Positions 25,345 to 36,260 are shown, counted from the first letter of the stretch. The stretch is 64,000 nt of DNA from Lysinibacillus sphaericus (GCF_001629735.1 NZ_CP015224.1:4216001-4280000); one strand, 5' to 3'. Numbers and translations: made by a program. The notes: generated by a model from the sequence alone, not told the origin.

Positions 25345-25386
25345 CCCTTGCATGGTGGTAAGAAATCACTGTGCAGGGGATTTTTC
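25345..25386 (+). terminator. Terminator of the FMN reductase gene
   Basis: A long imperfect stem (outer arms 25345-25352 and 25372-25379) followed by ATTTTTC. Confidence 0.7.
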
Positions 25387-25451
25387 TTTGTAAGTATTCT
25401 TTTAGTATGTGATAAAATAAAACTTTAGTGACACTGGAAGGAGGGCTGCTC

Positions 25452-28400
25452 ATGCAGGACATCGCTTTACTAGAAAAACAACGCTGTTGTCTTATTTTGA
25501 CTAATAAGGCAAAGGAAGCGGTAGAGGAATGCTCAGCAAACGAGCATGCCTTTTTTGCGTTACAAAAATCTTTTACTGTCTACATAGAAAAACGCAAAGC
25601 AAAAACAGTGGGTGAAATATTTTTATCTATCTATTTTAATGCTGAAGACAATGAAAAGTTAAGTGATATTGTTCCTGAGAAAACAGTGATTATGGACTGT
25701 GTGCTAAAGCTAGAAGGATTACTGGCGACAAATATTCGTTTTGTGCATATGCGAGGTCCGATTAACACAAATCGACGCATAGCAGCAGCACTGCAATTTG
25801 TTACAAAGCCTAACAACGGAGCAGGTGTTCCACTTGAGCTTCATACGAAGATCAGACAGCTACCGATAGCAGAAGAACGGACTGAATATGTAAAAAAACG
25901 TATTGCTAGCTGGGAAGGTTATTTAAAAATACAAGAGCGCGATGCAACTATTGACGATATTCATAGTGAATTTAAGCAGAGCTATTTCAATGAAGATTTC
26001 ACACGCTTAACGCTCGTATGTCCTTACATAAAGAATAAGGAATGGAAGCAATTGGAGGGCTTGAGTGTAAGTATACAAGGAGTCCGCGGTGAAATAGGAC
26101 AAGTATTAAAGGCTCATGCTGGAAAACAAATAGTTGAAATTGATTTAAAGCCCTTTACACAAGATTTGGCTCGTAAGGATCAGCTTAATCTTCGTTCGAA
26201 ACAAGCGAGCTTCAGCAATTTTGCAACATTAAGTCAAATTAGAAGATTACGGAATGGCTTTACCAAGCTAGAAAAGGGTGAGGCTGTTAATCCTAATTTA
26301 GAGACGATCCTATTTGAAAAAAGACCATCTGTACGAGCATCGAAGCTTCGTGAAGATATTGAATTTCACAATCATTTAAATGAATATCAAAGACGAGCGG
26401 TTTTAGGTGCTCTATCTGTTGAAGATTTATATGTGATTCAAGGTCCACCTGGTACAGGGAAAACAACTGTCATTTCAGAGATTTGTCAGCAAAATGTGAA
26501 AGCTGGTTTAAAAACGCTTGTTGCATCTCAGTCAAATCTAGCAGTAGATAATGCTTTAGGACGGCTTCTTTCCAATCAAGAAATTAGGATTTTACGCTAT
26601 GGTAGAACGGAAAGTATTGAGGAAGAGGGAAAAAAATTTATTGAAGAAAATGTGGCTCTACAGTGGCGTGAGCAAACATTGGCAGCAATTGAAGAGGCAA
26701 TTTTGGTCTTTCCTGAACGTGAGCAGATGTTCAAGGACAATCTGACTAAAGCAAAAGCTGAGCTTGAAAAATTAGAGTTATGGCTTGAGGAACTGGCGCA
26801 AGAGATGACCGCTAAAGAGCAAGCTGCTATTGAAGAACCAATTCTTCAGCAGGAAATTCAAGCGTTAAAAAAAGACTTAAAAACTGCGAAAACAGAGCAA
26901 CAGACATATGAAGCTCAAAAAGAGCATTATGAGAAGCAGCTCGCCCAAATAGAGCCGATTATACAGCAACTTGAACAGACACTTGCTGACCATCCTTCAA
27001 TTGAAGATCTACAGCTTACCATTCAAGAGACTTCACAAAAAGTGGAGCAATTAGAAGCAGCTACTCAATATAAAGAATTGCTGGAGCAAAAACAGCAATT
27101 AGCTGTACAATTCCAGGATATTCAAGAAAAATATGAAATAGAAAATAATCGTCTCATCATCATGAAGGAAGCGCAAAAGTATGTGCATACATTGACTTCC
27201 TATGAACGTATCCAACGATATTTACAGCATTATCAAATTCGTCCTTCTCATGTTCTTTCGCAGCAAATAAATCGAATACAGCATCTAGAGGATGCAAAAG
27301 ATTTAGAGGCATGGTCTACCATCAATAGCCGTCTTCAAAAGGCCATAGCCAAGCTAGAGGCGTTAGTGTCTGATGATGTGAAGGAGCAGGCGCAGGCAAA
27401 AAGTAGATTACAGCCTGTCCAATCATTTTCTTTACAAAATCTTACGGGTGTATTTGCTCAGTTAAACAAGGCATTTCAAGACGATCAAACACCTGACATT
27501 CATGAAATTGAAAGCTATTTGCTGGGACTCTATATGCGTCGTGATTTTGTATGGCAAAAAGGGATGGCACTTAAGCAGCAACAAGCGCATAAAGACGAAG
27601 AATACGAATCCTTTCGAAAAAATCTTGTTAGTTTAATACATCAAGAGTGTGCAATTACAAGTTTTGATGTACAAAGCATACAACGGCAATTGCAGCCATT
27701 TATACAGCATACAGAGCGATTACAACAGCTAGAGGGTAACTTCCTAATAGAAGCAGTACCAGAGGAGTCCGTTGAATATTTAAAAATTCTTACGGGACAA
27801 TTACGAGAATCTCTTCAGGAAGCCAATCAGCAACTAGAACAAGTTGAAAAGGCTAGAGTTCAATTAGTACCCAAACAAGCTTCCCTTCAAACTGTACAAA
27901 CTAGCTTGCAGGAAGTAGATCTACTGCTATCACAAATGGAAGAGCGGTTAAAGGAGATCAATGTGGCTGGATTGAAAAAAGAAAAGCAACTAGCCATCTA
28001 CACGAAGCTATTGCAGTCGACACCAGAACGCACAGCAGAAGAGGTTAGGGAGGCTATTCAAACTTCAAAGCAAGCTATTGAAGAATTACAGCGTCAGGAA
28101 AAACAACTACCACTTCGAAAAAAATTGCAAGAGCAATGGCGAGAAAAGCTACAAAATGCTACCGAATATGATTTAGATGAGATTAGAAAATTATATGTAC
28201 GACATGCAAATGTTATTGGTACCACATGTGTAGCTTCGGCGAGTAAAGAGTTTATGGAAAATTACCCAACCTTTGATGTTGTCATTATTGATGAAGTTTC
28301 AAAGGCAACACCACCAGAATTATTATTACCAATGCTGAAGGGGAAAAAGGTTATTTTGGTAGGGGATCATCACCAGCTACCGCCCCTACTTGGTGACGAT

Positions 28401-29234
28401 ACATTGGAGGAAACATTGAAGGCGATGTTAGAAGAAAATCCAAATTTTGAAGGCGCACAGGAGTTAAAAAATTTACTTCGTGAATCATTATTTGAGCGCT
28501 TATTCAATAATCTGCCTCAAACTCATAAGCAAATGCTAGCTCTTCAATACCGCATGCATGAAAAAATTATGCAAAGTATTACGCCATTTTATGCGAAAGA
28601 AGAAAATGGCTTGCAATGTGGCTTGCCAGACTCGGATTCTGCGAGAGACCATGGTTTAGAGGGGCAATTTGTAAAACGTGATGACCATTTATTGTGGATT
28701 GATATTCCAACCGAGAAACCTTATTTAGAGGAGCAGGTAAAGGGTGGTACAAGTCGTTTTAATGAAGGTGAATTACAAACAATTCGTCGTATATTGCTAG
28801 ACTTAAATGATGCCGTGCAGGCAGCAAAAGAAGCTGGGCGTATGCCACAGGATGCCTTGAAAAGCGTCGGGGTCATTAGCTTCTACGGTGAGCAGGTGAA
28901 GAAAATAATTCGTCTCCTCCAGCAGGAACTACAGTTACCACATTTACAATTCAGAACAGGGACAGTGGATAAGTTCCAAGGAATGGAGATGGACGTGATA
29001 CTTGTCAGTATGGTACGTAATACGCCAAAGGGTGGAGATATTGGCTTTGCAAAAGATTACCGTCGCTTAAATGTTGCTCTATCCCGCGCTCGGGAGTTAC
29101 TACTGCTTGTAGGAAGTTCAGAAATGTTTGCGAAACGTGCAAAACATCAAGATACAAGAGATATGTATACCAAGTTATTAAATACAGTAAAATCCTACGA
29201 GGGCTTGCGTAATCATGAAGGATTGGTGATTTAA
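25452..29234 (+). CDS. Large superfamily 1 (UPF1-like) helicase with internal coiled coil
   Basis: A 1260-residue AAA_11/AAA_12-type SF1B helicase. The N-terminal 310 residues are of unknown fold. Walker A is QGPPGTGKTTVIS near 331. A glutamine-rich coiled coil of about 450 residues (roughly 420-890) interrupts the first RecA lobe. Walker B is VVIIDEVSKATPPELL near 940, then VGDHHQLPPLLGD, LQYRMHEKIM, TVDKFQGMEMDVILVS near 1175 and RRLNVALSRARELLLL near 1205. Family members unwind RNA or DNA 5'-3'. The start ATG at 25452 follows GGAAGGAGGG; a GTG 24 bases earlier overlaps this site. The winged-helix gene starts one base after the stop, implying a functional pair. Confidence 0.9.
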   Translation: MQDIALLEKQRCCLILTNKAKEAVEECSANEHAFFALQKSFTVYIEKRKAKTVGEIFLSIYFNAEDNEKLSDIVPEKTVIMDCVLKLEGLLATNIRFVHMRGPINTNRRIAAALQFVTKPNNGAGVPLELHTKIRQLPIAEERTEYVKKRIASWEGYLKIQERDATIDDIHSEFKQSYFNEDFTRLTLVCPYIKNKEWKQLEGLSVSIQGVRGEIGQVLKAHAGKQIVEIDLKPFTQDLARKDQLNLRSKQASFSNFATLSQIRRLRNGFTKLEKGEAVNPNLETILFEKRPSVRASKLREDIEFHNHLNEYQRRAVLGALSVEDLYVIQGPPGTGKTTVISEICQQNVKAGLKTLVASQSNLAVDNALGRLLSNQEIRILRYGRTESIEEEGKKFIEENVALQWREQTLAAIEEAILVFPEREQMFKDNLTKAKAELEKLELWLEELAQEMTAKEQAAIEEPILQQEIQALKKDLKTAKTEQQTYEAQKEHYEKQLAQIEPIIQQLEQTLADHPSIEDLQLTIQETSQKVEQLEAATQYKELLEQKQQLAVQFQDIQEKYEIENNRLIIMKEAQKYVHTLTSYERIQRYLQHYQIRPSHVLSQQINRIQHLEDAKDLEAWSTINSRLQKAIAKLEALVSDDVKEQAQAKSRLQPVQSFSLQNLTGVFAQLNKAFQDDQTPDIHEIESYLLGLYMRRDFVWQKGMALKQQQAHKDEEYESFRKNLVSLIHQECAITSFDVQSIQRQLQPFIQHTERLQQLEGNFLIEAVPEESVEYLKILTGQLRESLQEANQQLEQVEKARVQLVPKQASLQTVQTSLQEVDLLLSQMEERLKEINVAGLKKEKQLAIYTKLLQSTPERTAEEVREAIQTSKQAIEELQRQEKQLPLRKKLQEQWREKLQNATEYDLDEIRKLYVRHANVIGTTCVASASKEFMENYPTFDVVIIDEVSKATPPELLLPMLKGKKVILVGDHHQLPPLLGDDTLEETLKAMLEENPNFEGAQELKNLLRESLFERLFNNLPQTHKQMLALQYRMHEKIMQSITPFYAKEENGLQCGLPDSDSARDHGLEGQFVKRDDHLLWIDIPTEKPYLEEQVKGGTSRFNEGELQTIRRILLDLNDAVQAAKEAGRMPQDALKSVGVISFYGEQVKKIIRLLQQELQLPHLQFRTGTVDKFQGMEMDVILVSMVRNTPKGGDIGFAKDYRRLNVALSRARELLLLVGSSEMFAKRAKHQDTRDMYTKLLNTVKSYEGLRNHEGLVI

Positions 29235-29235
29235 A

Positions 29236-29985
29236 GTGTCAAAATTACAGCAACGATTAATGCGTGAGCTGCAACAAAATCGCAATATAAAAATTATCAA
29301 TACTGCTGAGTGGTGTATTCCAATTCGTACAGTGGATGTAACTTACGAGCCGGTTCGCCGTTCCACGATGGATGTCTTAATGACAATGCTGCTACTAAGC
29401 ATTCAAGAGGCTGATTTTGGAAGTGTGGAGGAATTGAGCGAATTATTGCTTGTAGATCCGTTATTTATCGAAGACCTGATTTCTTTAATGATTCGCGTTG
29501 GTCTTATGAAAAATGAGGAAGGCTTTTTTAAGCTAACAGAAAAAGGGCAGCAACAGCTTGAACAAGGTATCTTTGAAGAGGAGCTAGAAGTAGAAGCTTC
29601 TACTCTTTACTTTAGTCCTTGCCATCAATCATTTCTGACTAGTGATGTAAATAACGATGAATACGATGAGTTACCAGAGCTTTATCGTTATGTGGATAAG
29701 GAAGCTGAACAACAGGAGCAATTTGATGAAACACTGATTATAGCTGCCTTACAAGAAGCGGATGAAGAAGAAACGGGCAACTCACAAAGAATTATTGCAA
29801 GAGTTGTTGAAGTAGAAGCCCAACAAATTAATGATAGTCCATGCTTAGAATTTATACTTTACGATAAGGAGCAGGATATCCTATTTGTTCGTGTGTGGAA
29901 TATGTTATTAAATCAATGGGACCGCCATCTAGAACAACAACTTACCGATAAAGAACAATTGATGTGGCGTGAGCAATATTTATAG
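29236..29985 (+). CDS. Winged-helix-like partner of the UPF1-like helicase
   Basis: 249 residues; no family recognised. Residues about 40-115 look like a winged helix (TMDVLMTMLLLSIQEADFGS, VEELSELLLVDPLFIEDLIS, then LGLMKNEEGFFKLTEKG-like strand pair), and the middle is very acidic (about 115-180). The C-terminal 60 residues may be a small beta domain. The GTG start follows the helicase stop by one base, with the ribosome site inside the helicase gene (GGATTGGTGA region), so the two are translationally linked. An accessory factor targeting the helicase to nucleic acid is an inference from gene order only. A terminator follows directly. Confidence 0.8.
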   Translation: MSKLQQRLMRELQQNRNIKIINTAEWCIPIRTVDVTYEPVRRSTMDVLMTMLLLSIQEADFGSVEELSELLLVDPLFIEDLISLMIRVGLMKNEEGFFKLTEKGQQQLEQGIFEEELEVEASTLYFSPCHQSFLTSDVNNDEYDELPELYRYVDKEAEQQEQFDETLIIAALQEADEEETGNSQRIIARVVEVEAQQINDSPCLEFILYDKEQDILFVRVWNMLLNQWDRHLEQQLTDKEQLMWREQYL

Positions 29986-29990
29986 AATGA

Positions 29991-30020
29991 AAAACGAGCG
30001 TGTTCAGCGTTCGTTTTTTT
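29991..30020 (+). terminator. Terminator of the helicase operon
   Basis: A 10-bp stem with one G-T pair (29991-30000 with 30008-30017) running into TTTTTTT. Confidence 0.8.
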
Positions 30021-30120
30021 ATTTTACAATGTCAGCCAGAAAGTAGGGGGATAACGAAAAATTGTTTCGAAAATGGGATGAACTAGCATAGTATATTACT
30101 ACATGATAAGGAGGGGAAAG

Positions 30121-31191
30121 ATGGTATCGATTAGTTTATGTATGATTGTTAAAAATGCACAATGTACGATTGAAAGATGCTTAGATTCGGTTCGGCATAT
30201 AGTGGATGAGATGAATATTATTGATACAGGCTCAACTGATCGTACAAAAGATATTGTCCAAAATTACACCTCTCGCATTTTTGATTTTCCATGGTGCGAT
30301 CATTTTGCAAAAGCACGCAATTTTTCCTTTCAACAGGCAACAAAAGACTATATTCTATGGCTTGACGCAGACGATATTATGACAAAGGAAAACCAACATA
30401 AACTATTGCTACTAAAGCAATCATTGTACCCAACTGTTGATGCTGTCACTATGGATCATTACCTAGTATTAGATGATGATGGAATAGTGGAATGCAGTGA
30501 GCGAAAGTATCGTCTAGTAAAAAGAGCCAATCATTTTCAATGGCAGGGTGCTGTCCATGAATTTTTAAAGGTATCTGGCCAGCTCTTTCACAGTGATATC
30601 GCTGTTACACATTTACCGTTAACAAAGGATCTTCATCGCAATTTATGTATCTATGAAGGATTAATTCAAAAGGGACATACTTTTTCTGCAAGGGATTCAT
30701 TTCATTATGCAAATGAATTAAAGCTGCATAAACGTTATCTAGAGGCCATTAATCAATACAATACATTTCTGGATAGCGAATTAGGCACTACAGATGATCG
30801 CATTGAAGCATGTTTGCATATAGGGGAATGCTTTCGATTGTTACAGGATGATAATCACGCTCAACAAGCTATTTTACAATCTTTCTTGTATGACCGACCA
30901 AAGCCAGAAGCATGTTGCCGAATGGGCCAATTTTTTATGGAGCAATCAAAACATAAAGAGGCTATCTACTGGTACTCACAAGCTTTGCAACAAGCTTCGG
31001 TCGATTCAATGACTATTCAAAAACGAGCTTACTCAACATGGTTACCTCATTTACAACTAAGTCTGTTATATAGGGAGTTACGGCTATTCGAAAATGCCTA
31101 TCAACATAACTTAGAGGCACGAAAATGGAAACCGAATCATTTGGAAATCAAAGAAAATGAAAAGTATTTACTCAGACGGCTAAAGATATAA
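30121..31191 (+). CDS. Family 2 glycosyltransferase with C-terminal TPR repeats
   Basis: 356 residues. The N-terminal GT-A domain (about 1-200) begins ISLCMIVKNAQCTIERCLDS, has the metal-binding DADD (YILWLDADDIMT) and WQGAVHEFLK acceptor-site segment typical of the SunS/TPR glycosyltransferase group. About residues 200-356 contain helical TPR-like repeats (YLEAINQYNTFLDSELG, KHKEAIYWYSQALQQAS). Members glycosylate peptides such as sublancin, or surface proteins; no precursor peptide gene is seen nearby. ATG at 30121 is chosen because AGGAGG sits 6 bases upstream; the in-frame ATG at 30103 has none. Confidence 0.87.
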   Translation: MVSISLCMIVKNAQCTIERCLDSVRHIVDEMNIIDTGSTDRTKDIVQNYTSRIFDFPWCDHFAKARNFSFQQATKDYILWLDADDIMTKENQHKLLLLKQSLYPTVDAVTMDHYLVLDDDGIVECSERKYRLVKRANHFQWQGAVHEFLKVSGQLFHSDIAVTHLPLTKDLHRNLCIYEGLIQKGHTFSARDSFHYANELKLHKRYLEAINQYNTFLDSELGTTDDRIEACLHIGECFRLLQDDNHAQQAILQSFLYDRPKPEACCRMGQFFMEQSKHKEAIYWYSQALQQASVDSMTIQKRAYSTWLPHLQLSLLYRELRLFENAYQHNLEARKWKPNHLEIKENEKYLLRRLKI

Positions 31192-31196
31192 GGCTA

Positions 31197-31313
31197 CTAA
31201 GGGAATGGCACATCAATAAACAACACATAAATTAATTGACCAATTAACACAGATACACCAACAACAATGGTCATAAAAATCACATTACGAGGCCTAAAAT
31301 TTTTTGCTTCCAT
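31197..31313 (-). CDS. 38-residue single-pass membrane protein
   Basis: The minus strand shows AAAGGAGG six bases before ATG at 31313 and a 38-codon frame. The product starts MEAKNFRPRN and continues with one hydrophobic segment (about residues 11-33, VIFMTIVVGVSVLIGQ...), with positive charges on the N-terminal side, so a cytoplasmic-in single-pass orientation is expected. I do not recognise it. Short membrane proteins of this kind often tune larger complexes, but nothing here points to a partner. It lies tail to tail with the TPR glycosyltransferase. Confidence 0.65.
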   Translation of the reverse strand: MEAKNFRPRNVIFMTIVVGVSVLIGQLIYVLFIDVPFP

Positions 31314-31388
31314 TAAAAACCTCCTTTTATATATATGGAATATTCAGTTAATTCAAGATATGTTGAGAGGATTTGAGTATGCATAATA

Positions 31389-31425
31389 AAAGAGCAAATT
31401 CACATTCAGTGTGAATTTGCTCTTT
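31389..31425 (-). terminator. Terminator left over from the truncated second topB
   Basis: A perfect 16-bp stem (31389-31404 with 31410-31425) followed on the minus strand by T residues. It sits directly after the stop codon of the inverted topB fragment and has no other gene to serve on that strand. Confidence 0.75.
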
Positions 31426-31439
31426 ATAGTTATCAAACT

Positions 31440-31631
31440 TTAACCTTTTAGGATTTCAGCGAGTGCGTTGTTTACAGATTCCTCATTATTTTGTTGCTTT
31501 AAGTACTTTTGTACGGAACGTTTATCGACCTTGCCCCCACCTTCTTTTTTACGGCGAGCTTCAAAAGCAGATAACTTCTCACGATAGCCACATTTACATA
31601 CAAGGATTTGACCATCTCCTTCGCCGCGAAG
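31440..31631 (-). pseudogene. topB: 3' fragment of a second topoisomerase III gene, inverted
   Basis: Reading the minus strand, about 63 codons ending at a TAA encode LRGEGDGQILVCKCGYREKL, SAFEARRKKEGGGKVDKRSV, QKYLKQQNNEESVNNALAEI and LKG. This is nearly identical to the last 65 residues of the intact topB at 31767-33956, which is on the opposite strand. Homology stops abruptly at about 31631 and an in-frame stop lies a little upstream, so no start or catalytic domain remains. The reading frame and terminator are preserved, so the truncation is probably fairly recent or the tail has been kept similar by gene conversion with the intact copy. Confidence 0.88.
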
Positions 31632-31766
31632 CCCTAATAAGCGTTGTATAGCATCTAAGAGAGAATTCCTGTTAATTTACAGTTAATTTTCTGATTTGCT
31701 TAAAAGAAGTTTAAGTATAAAGCATGTGCTATATTAAACATTAGGAAGTACGAAAGGATGTTATAT

Positions 31767-33956
31767 ATGGCTAAAAGTTTAGTGTTAGCAGAAAAACCTT
31801 CAGTTGCACGTGATATAGCAAACGTGCTGAAGTGTCACAAAAAAGGGAATGGTTATATTGAAGGAGATAAATATATTGTTACATGGGCTTTAGGCCACTT
31901 AGTCACTTTAGCCGACCCAGAGAGCTATGATGAAAAATATAAAAAGTGGAACTTAGAAGATTTACCAATGCTACCAGAGCGTCTGAAATTAACAACAATT
32001 AAACAAACAAGTAAGCAATATAATGCAGTTAAATCTCAACTTACACGTAATGATGTGAATGAAATTATCATCGCAACAGATGCCGGACGTGAAGGGGAAT
32101 TAGTGGCTCGTTGGATTATTGATCGTGCGAAAGTGAATAAACCAATCAAGCGTCTATGGATTTCATCTGTTACTGATAAGGCAATTAAAGATGGTTTTGC
32201 AAACTTAAAACCTGGAAAGAATTACGACAATCTATATCAAGCTGCTGTAGCTCGTAGTGAAGCAGACTGGTATTTGGGATTGAATTCAAGTAGAGCGCTA
32301 TCTACTAAATTTAATGCTCAGCTAAATACAGGGCGAGTGCAGACTCCTGTAGTAGCAATGGTTGCTGCTCGTGAAGATGAAATCAAGAACTTCAAGGCAC
32401 AAACGTTTTATGGAATTGAGGCACAAACAAAAGAATTAAAATTAACATGGCAAGATGCGAGTGGTAATTCACGTAGCTTTAGTAAAGAAAAAGTGGATGC
32501 TATTGTTAATTCATTAGATAAACAAGATGCAAAAGTAATCGAGATTGAACGTAAGCCGAAAAAGTCTTTCTCTCCAGGGTTATATGATTTAACGGAGCTA
32601 CAGCGTGATGCAAATAAAATATTTGGATACTCAGCCAAAGAAACATTAAATATCATGCAAAAACTATATGAGTCTCATAAAGTGCTTACTTATCCTCGTA
32701 CTGATTCGCGATATTTATCTTCAGACATCGTTAGCACCCTTCCAGAACGATTAAAAGCATGCGGTATAGGAGAATATCGAACGTTAGCAAACAAAGTGCT
32801 TTCAAAACCAATTAAAGCGAATAAATCGTTTGTGGATGACAGCAAGGTATCTGATCACCATGCAATTATTCCTACAGAAGAATACGTGAACTTTGCAAAC
32901 TTTACCGATAAAGAACGTAAAATTTATGATTTAGTTGTAAAACGTTTCTTAGCGGTGCTTTTCCCAGCTTATGAATATGAACAGTTAACCGTGCAAGGTC
33001 AAATTGGCAACGAAAAATTCATTGCTCGTGGGAAAACAGTAATTTCTGCCGGATGGAAAGAAGTTTACTCAAATCGCTTTGATGATGAGGAATCAAGCGA
33101 AGATGTGAAGGAGCAATTATTGCCTCGTCTCGAAAAAGGCCAAGTATTAAAAGTAAATTTAATTACTCAAACATCAGGGCAAACGAAGCCTCCAGCACGT
33201 TTTACTGAGGCTACACTTTTATCGGCAATGGAAAATCCTACAAAGTATATGAACACGCAAAATAAGCAGCTTGCTGATACGTTAAAATCGACAGGTGGAT
33301 TAGGAACGGTGGCAACACGAGCCGATATTATTGATAAGTTATTCAATTCATTCCTAATTGAAAAGCGTGGTAAAGATATTCATATCACTTCTAAAGGTCG
33401 TCAGTTACTTGATTTAGTTCCTAATGAGTTAAAATCTCCTGAAACAACAGCCGAATGGGAGCAAAAGCTAGAATTAATCGCTAAAGGCAAACTGAAAAAA
33501 GAAACCTTCATTAATGAAATGAAGCAACATACAAAAGAAATTGTAGCTGATATTAAAAATAGCGATAAGAGATTTAAGCATGATAATATTTCAACAAAAA
33601 CTTGCCCTGATTGCGGTAAGCCAATGCTTGAAGTGAACGGGAAAAAAGGTAAAATCCTTGTTTGCCAAGATCGTGAATGTGGTCACCGTAAGAATGTGTC
33701 GCGTGTGACGAATGCACGTTGTCCTCAGTGTAAGAAAAAGCTTGAATTACGTGGCGAAGGTGATGGTCAAATCTTCGTATGTAAGTGTGGCTATCGTGAG
33801 AAGTTATCTGCTTTTGAAGCTCGCCGTAAAAAAGAAGGTGGAGGTAAAGTGGATAAACGTAGTGTACAAAAGTACATGAAGCAGCAAGAGAAAGAAGCAG
33901 AGCCTTTGAATAATGCTTTTGCAGATTTATTAAAAGGTTTTAATGTAGATAAATAA
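31767..33956 (+). CDS. topB: DNA topoisomerase III
   Basis: A 729-residue type IA topoisomerase (B. subtilis TopB is 727). The Toprim domain opens the protein (SLVLAEKPSVARDIANVLK, ATDAGREGELVARWIIDRA with the metal-binding acidic residues). The catalytic tyrosine is in KVLTYPRTDSRYLSSDI (about residue 310). LNTGRVQTPVV and GLGTVATRADIIDKL are conserved helical-gate motifs. The C-terminus has one clear C4 zinc-finger-like element (CPDCGKPML...CQDRECGH) and a second, CPQCKKKLELRGE...CKCG. It decatenates and resolves recombination intermediates. ATG at 31767 is preferred with GAAAGG upstream; ATG at 31758 is the alternative. Confidence 0.94.
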   Translation: MAKSLVLAEKPSVARDIANVLKCHKKGNGYIEGDKYIVTWALGHLVTLADPESYDEKYKKWNLEDLPMLPERLKLTTIKQTSKQYNAVKSQLTRNDVNEIIIATDAGREGELVARWIIDRAKVNKPIKRLWISSVTDKAIKDGFANLKPGKNYDNLYQAAVARSEADWYLGLNSSRALSTKFNAQLNTGRVQTPVVAMVAAREDEIKNFKAQTFYGIEAQTKELKLTWQDASGNSRSFSKEKVDAIVNSLDKQDAKVIEIERKPKKSFSPGLYDLTELQRDANKIFGYSAKETLNIMQKLYESHKVLTYPRTDSRYLSSDIVSTLPERLKACGIGEYRTLANKVLSKPIKANKSFVDDSKVSDHHAIIPTEEYVNFANFTDKERKIYDLVVKRFLAVLFPAYEYEQLTVQGQIGNEKFIARGKTVISAGWKEVYSNRFDDEESSEDVKEQLLPRLEKGQVLKVNLITQTSGQTKPPARFTEATLLSAMENPTKYMNTQNKQLADTLKSTGGLGTVATRADIIDKLFNSFLIEKRGKDIHITSKGRQLLDLVPNELKSPETTAEWEQKLELIAKGKLKKETFINEMKQHTKEIVADIKNSDKRFKHDNISTKTCPDCGKPMLEVNGKKGKILVCQDRECGHRKNVSRVTNARCPQCKKKLELRGEGDGQIFVCKCGYREKLSAFEARRKKEGGGKVDKRSVQKYMKQQEKEAEPLNNAFADLLKGFNVDK

Positions 33957-33970
33957 ATATTAATTTAAAA

Positions 33971-34004
33971 GAAACCAGAACGTTCAAAAAACGTGTCTGG
34001 TTTC
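33971..34004 (+). terminator. Terminator of topB
   Basis: A 14-bp stem with one bulge (33971-33984 with 33990-34004); the T tail is weak. Confidence 0.65.
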
Positions 34005-34132
34005 GTTATATATTATTTAAGTCTGAGTTTGAAATTTCGATTCAATGATTTTAACGATTTTAAATAAGCTAAACGTACTTCTGATATTTTCCTAGTAGTT
34101 ACACATTTATCATGCTCCCATCAAAATTTGAA

Positions 34133-34405
34133 TTACTTCCATGGTTGCGCCAATGTTTCATAGATGTGTAGCGTAACTGTGTTTTTATTGATGGGGCTGC
34201 AAAAAAGGATGTCTTTCAGTAACAAAAGTTGCCGGTTCTCTATCTTGACGACTTTCAATGTATCTTTATAACCAAATATCACAGCGGACATTAAAGTACA
34301 CCGCTCTTCCTTTTCATCTTTACCGCCTAACGAAATCGGAGCAGCGATTCGTAGTGTTAAACAATTGAAGGAAAGTGTTAGCAGATAAAATGTTATTATG
34401 TGATA
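34133..34405 (-). pseudogene. Possible decayed coding fragment upstream of the rrn operon
   Basis: On the minus strand a 90-codon stretch is open, but it has no supported start. Its sense reading looks protein-like: ISLGGKDEKEERCTLMSAVI, then FGYKDTLKVVKIENRQLLLL and KDILFCSPINKNTVTLHIYE, ending LAQPWK. Base composition is less AT-rich than pure spacer. No family recognised. It is most likely the 3' remnant of a lost gene; chance openness cannot be excluded. The remainder of 34005-34451 shows nothing else. Confidence 0.35.
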
Positions 34406-34451
34406 TTATAGAACCTGTCACTTCGACTACGAAAAAATATTAAAATAGTTA

Positions 34452-34480
34452 TTGACTATTGTATTTTATTCTGATAGTAT
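34452..34480 (+). promoter_or_regulatory. rRNA operon promoter
   Basis: TTGACT (34452-34457), a 17-base spacer and TAGTAT (34475-34480), preceded by an AT-rich stretch that could act as an UP element. It lies about 160 bases before the 16S gene, the usual leader length in Bacillales. Confidence 0.75.
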
Positions 34481-34510
34481 TAATTCTTGTCGCAGGACAA
34501 TCAATAAAAA

Positions 34511-34544
34511 TGAACCTTGAAAACTGAACAAGCAAAACGTAATC
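34511..34544 (+). other. 16S processing stem, 5' arm
   Basis: This leader segment (starting TGAACCTTGAAAACTGAAC) is complementary to 36229-36260 just after the 16S gene, apart from two small differences. The pairing would form the long stalk cut by RNase III to release pre-16S RNA. Confidence 0.75.
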
Positions 34545-34638
34545 AATAAAGTTGAGTTGCTAGCCTTGCTAGTGAACGAAACAAAATTTTGGACATCAAA
34601 ATGATGCCAGCAAAACAATTTGAGCTAATCAAATTTCT

Positions 34639-36200
<1,562 letters not shown>

Positions 36201-36228
36201 TTTCGGAATACAAACCTTGGGTTTGTAA

Positions 36229-36260
36229 GATTACGTTTTGCGTTCAGTTTTGAAGGTTCA
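36229..36260 (+). other. 16S processing stem, 3' arm
   Basis: Complementary to 34511-34544. The 16S-23S spacer (36193-36497, 305 bases) contains this arm, the 23S 5' arm (36291-36313) and a repeat unit, but no tRNA gene. Confidence 0.75.
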
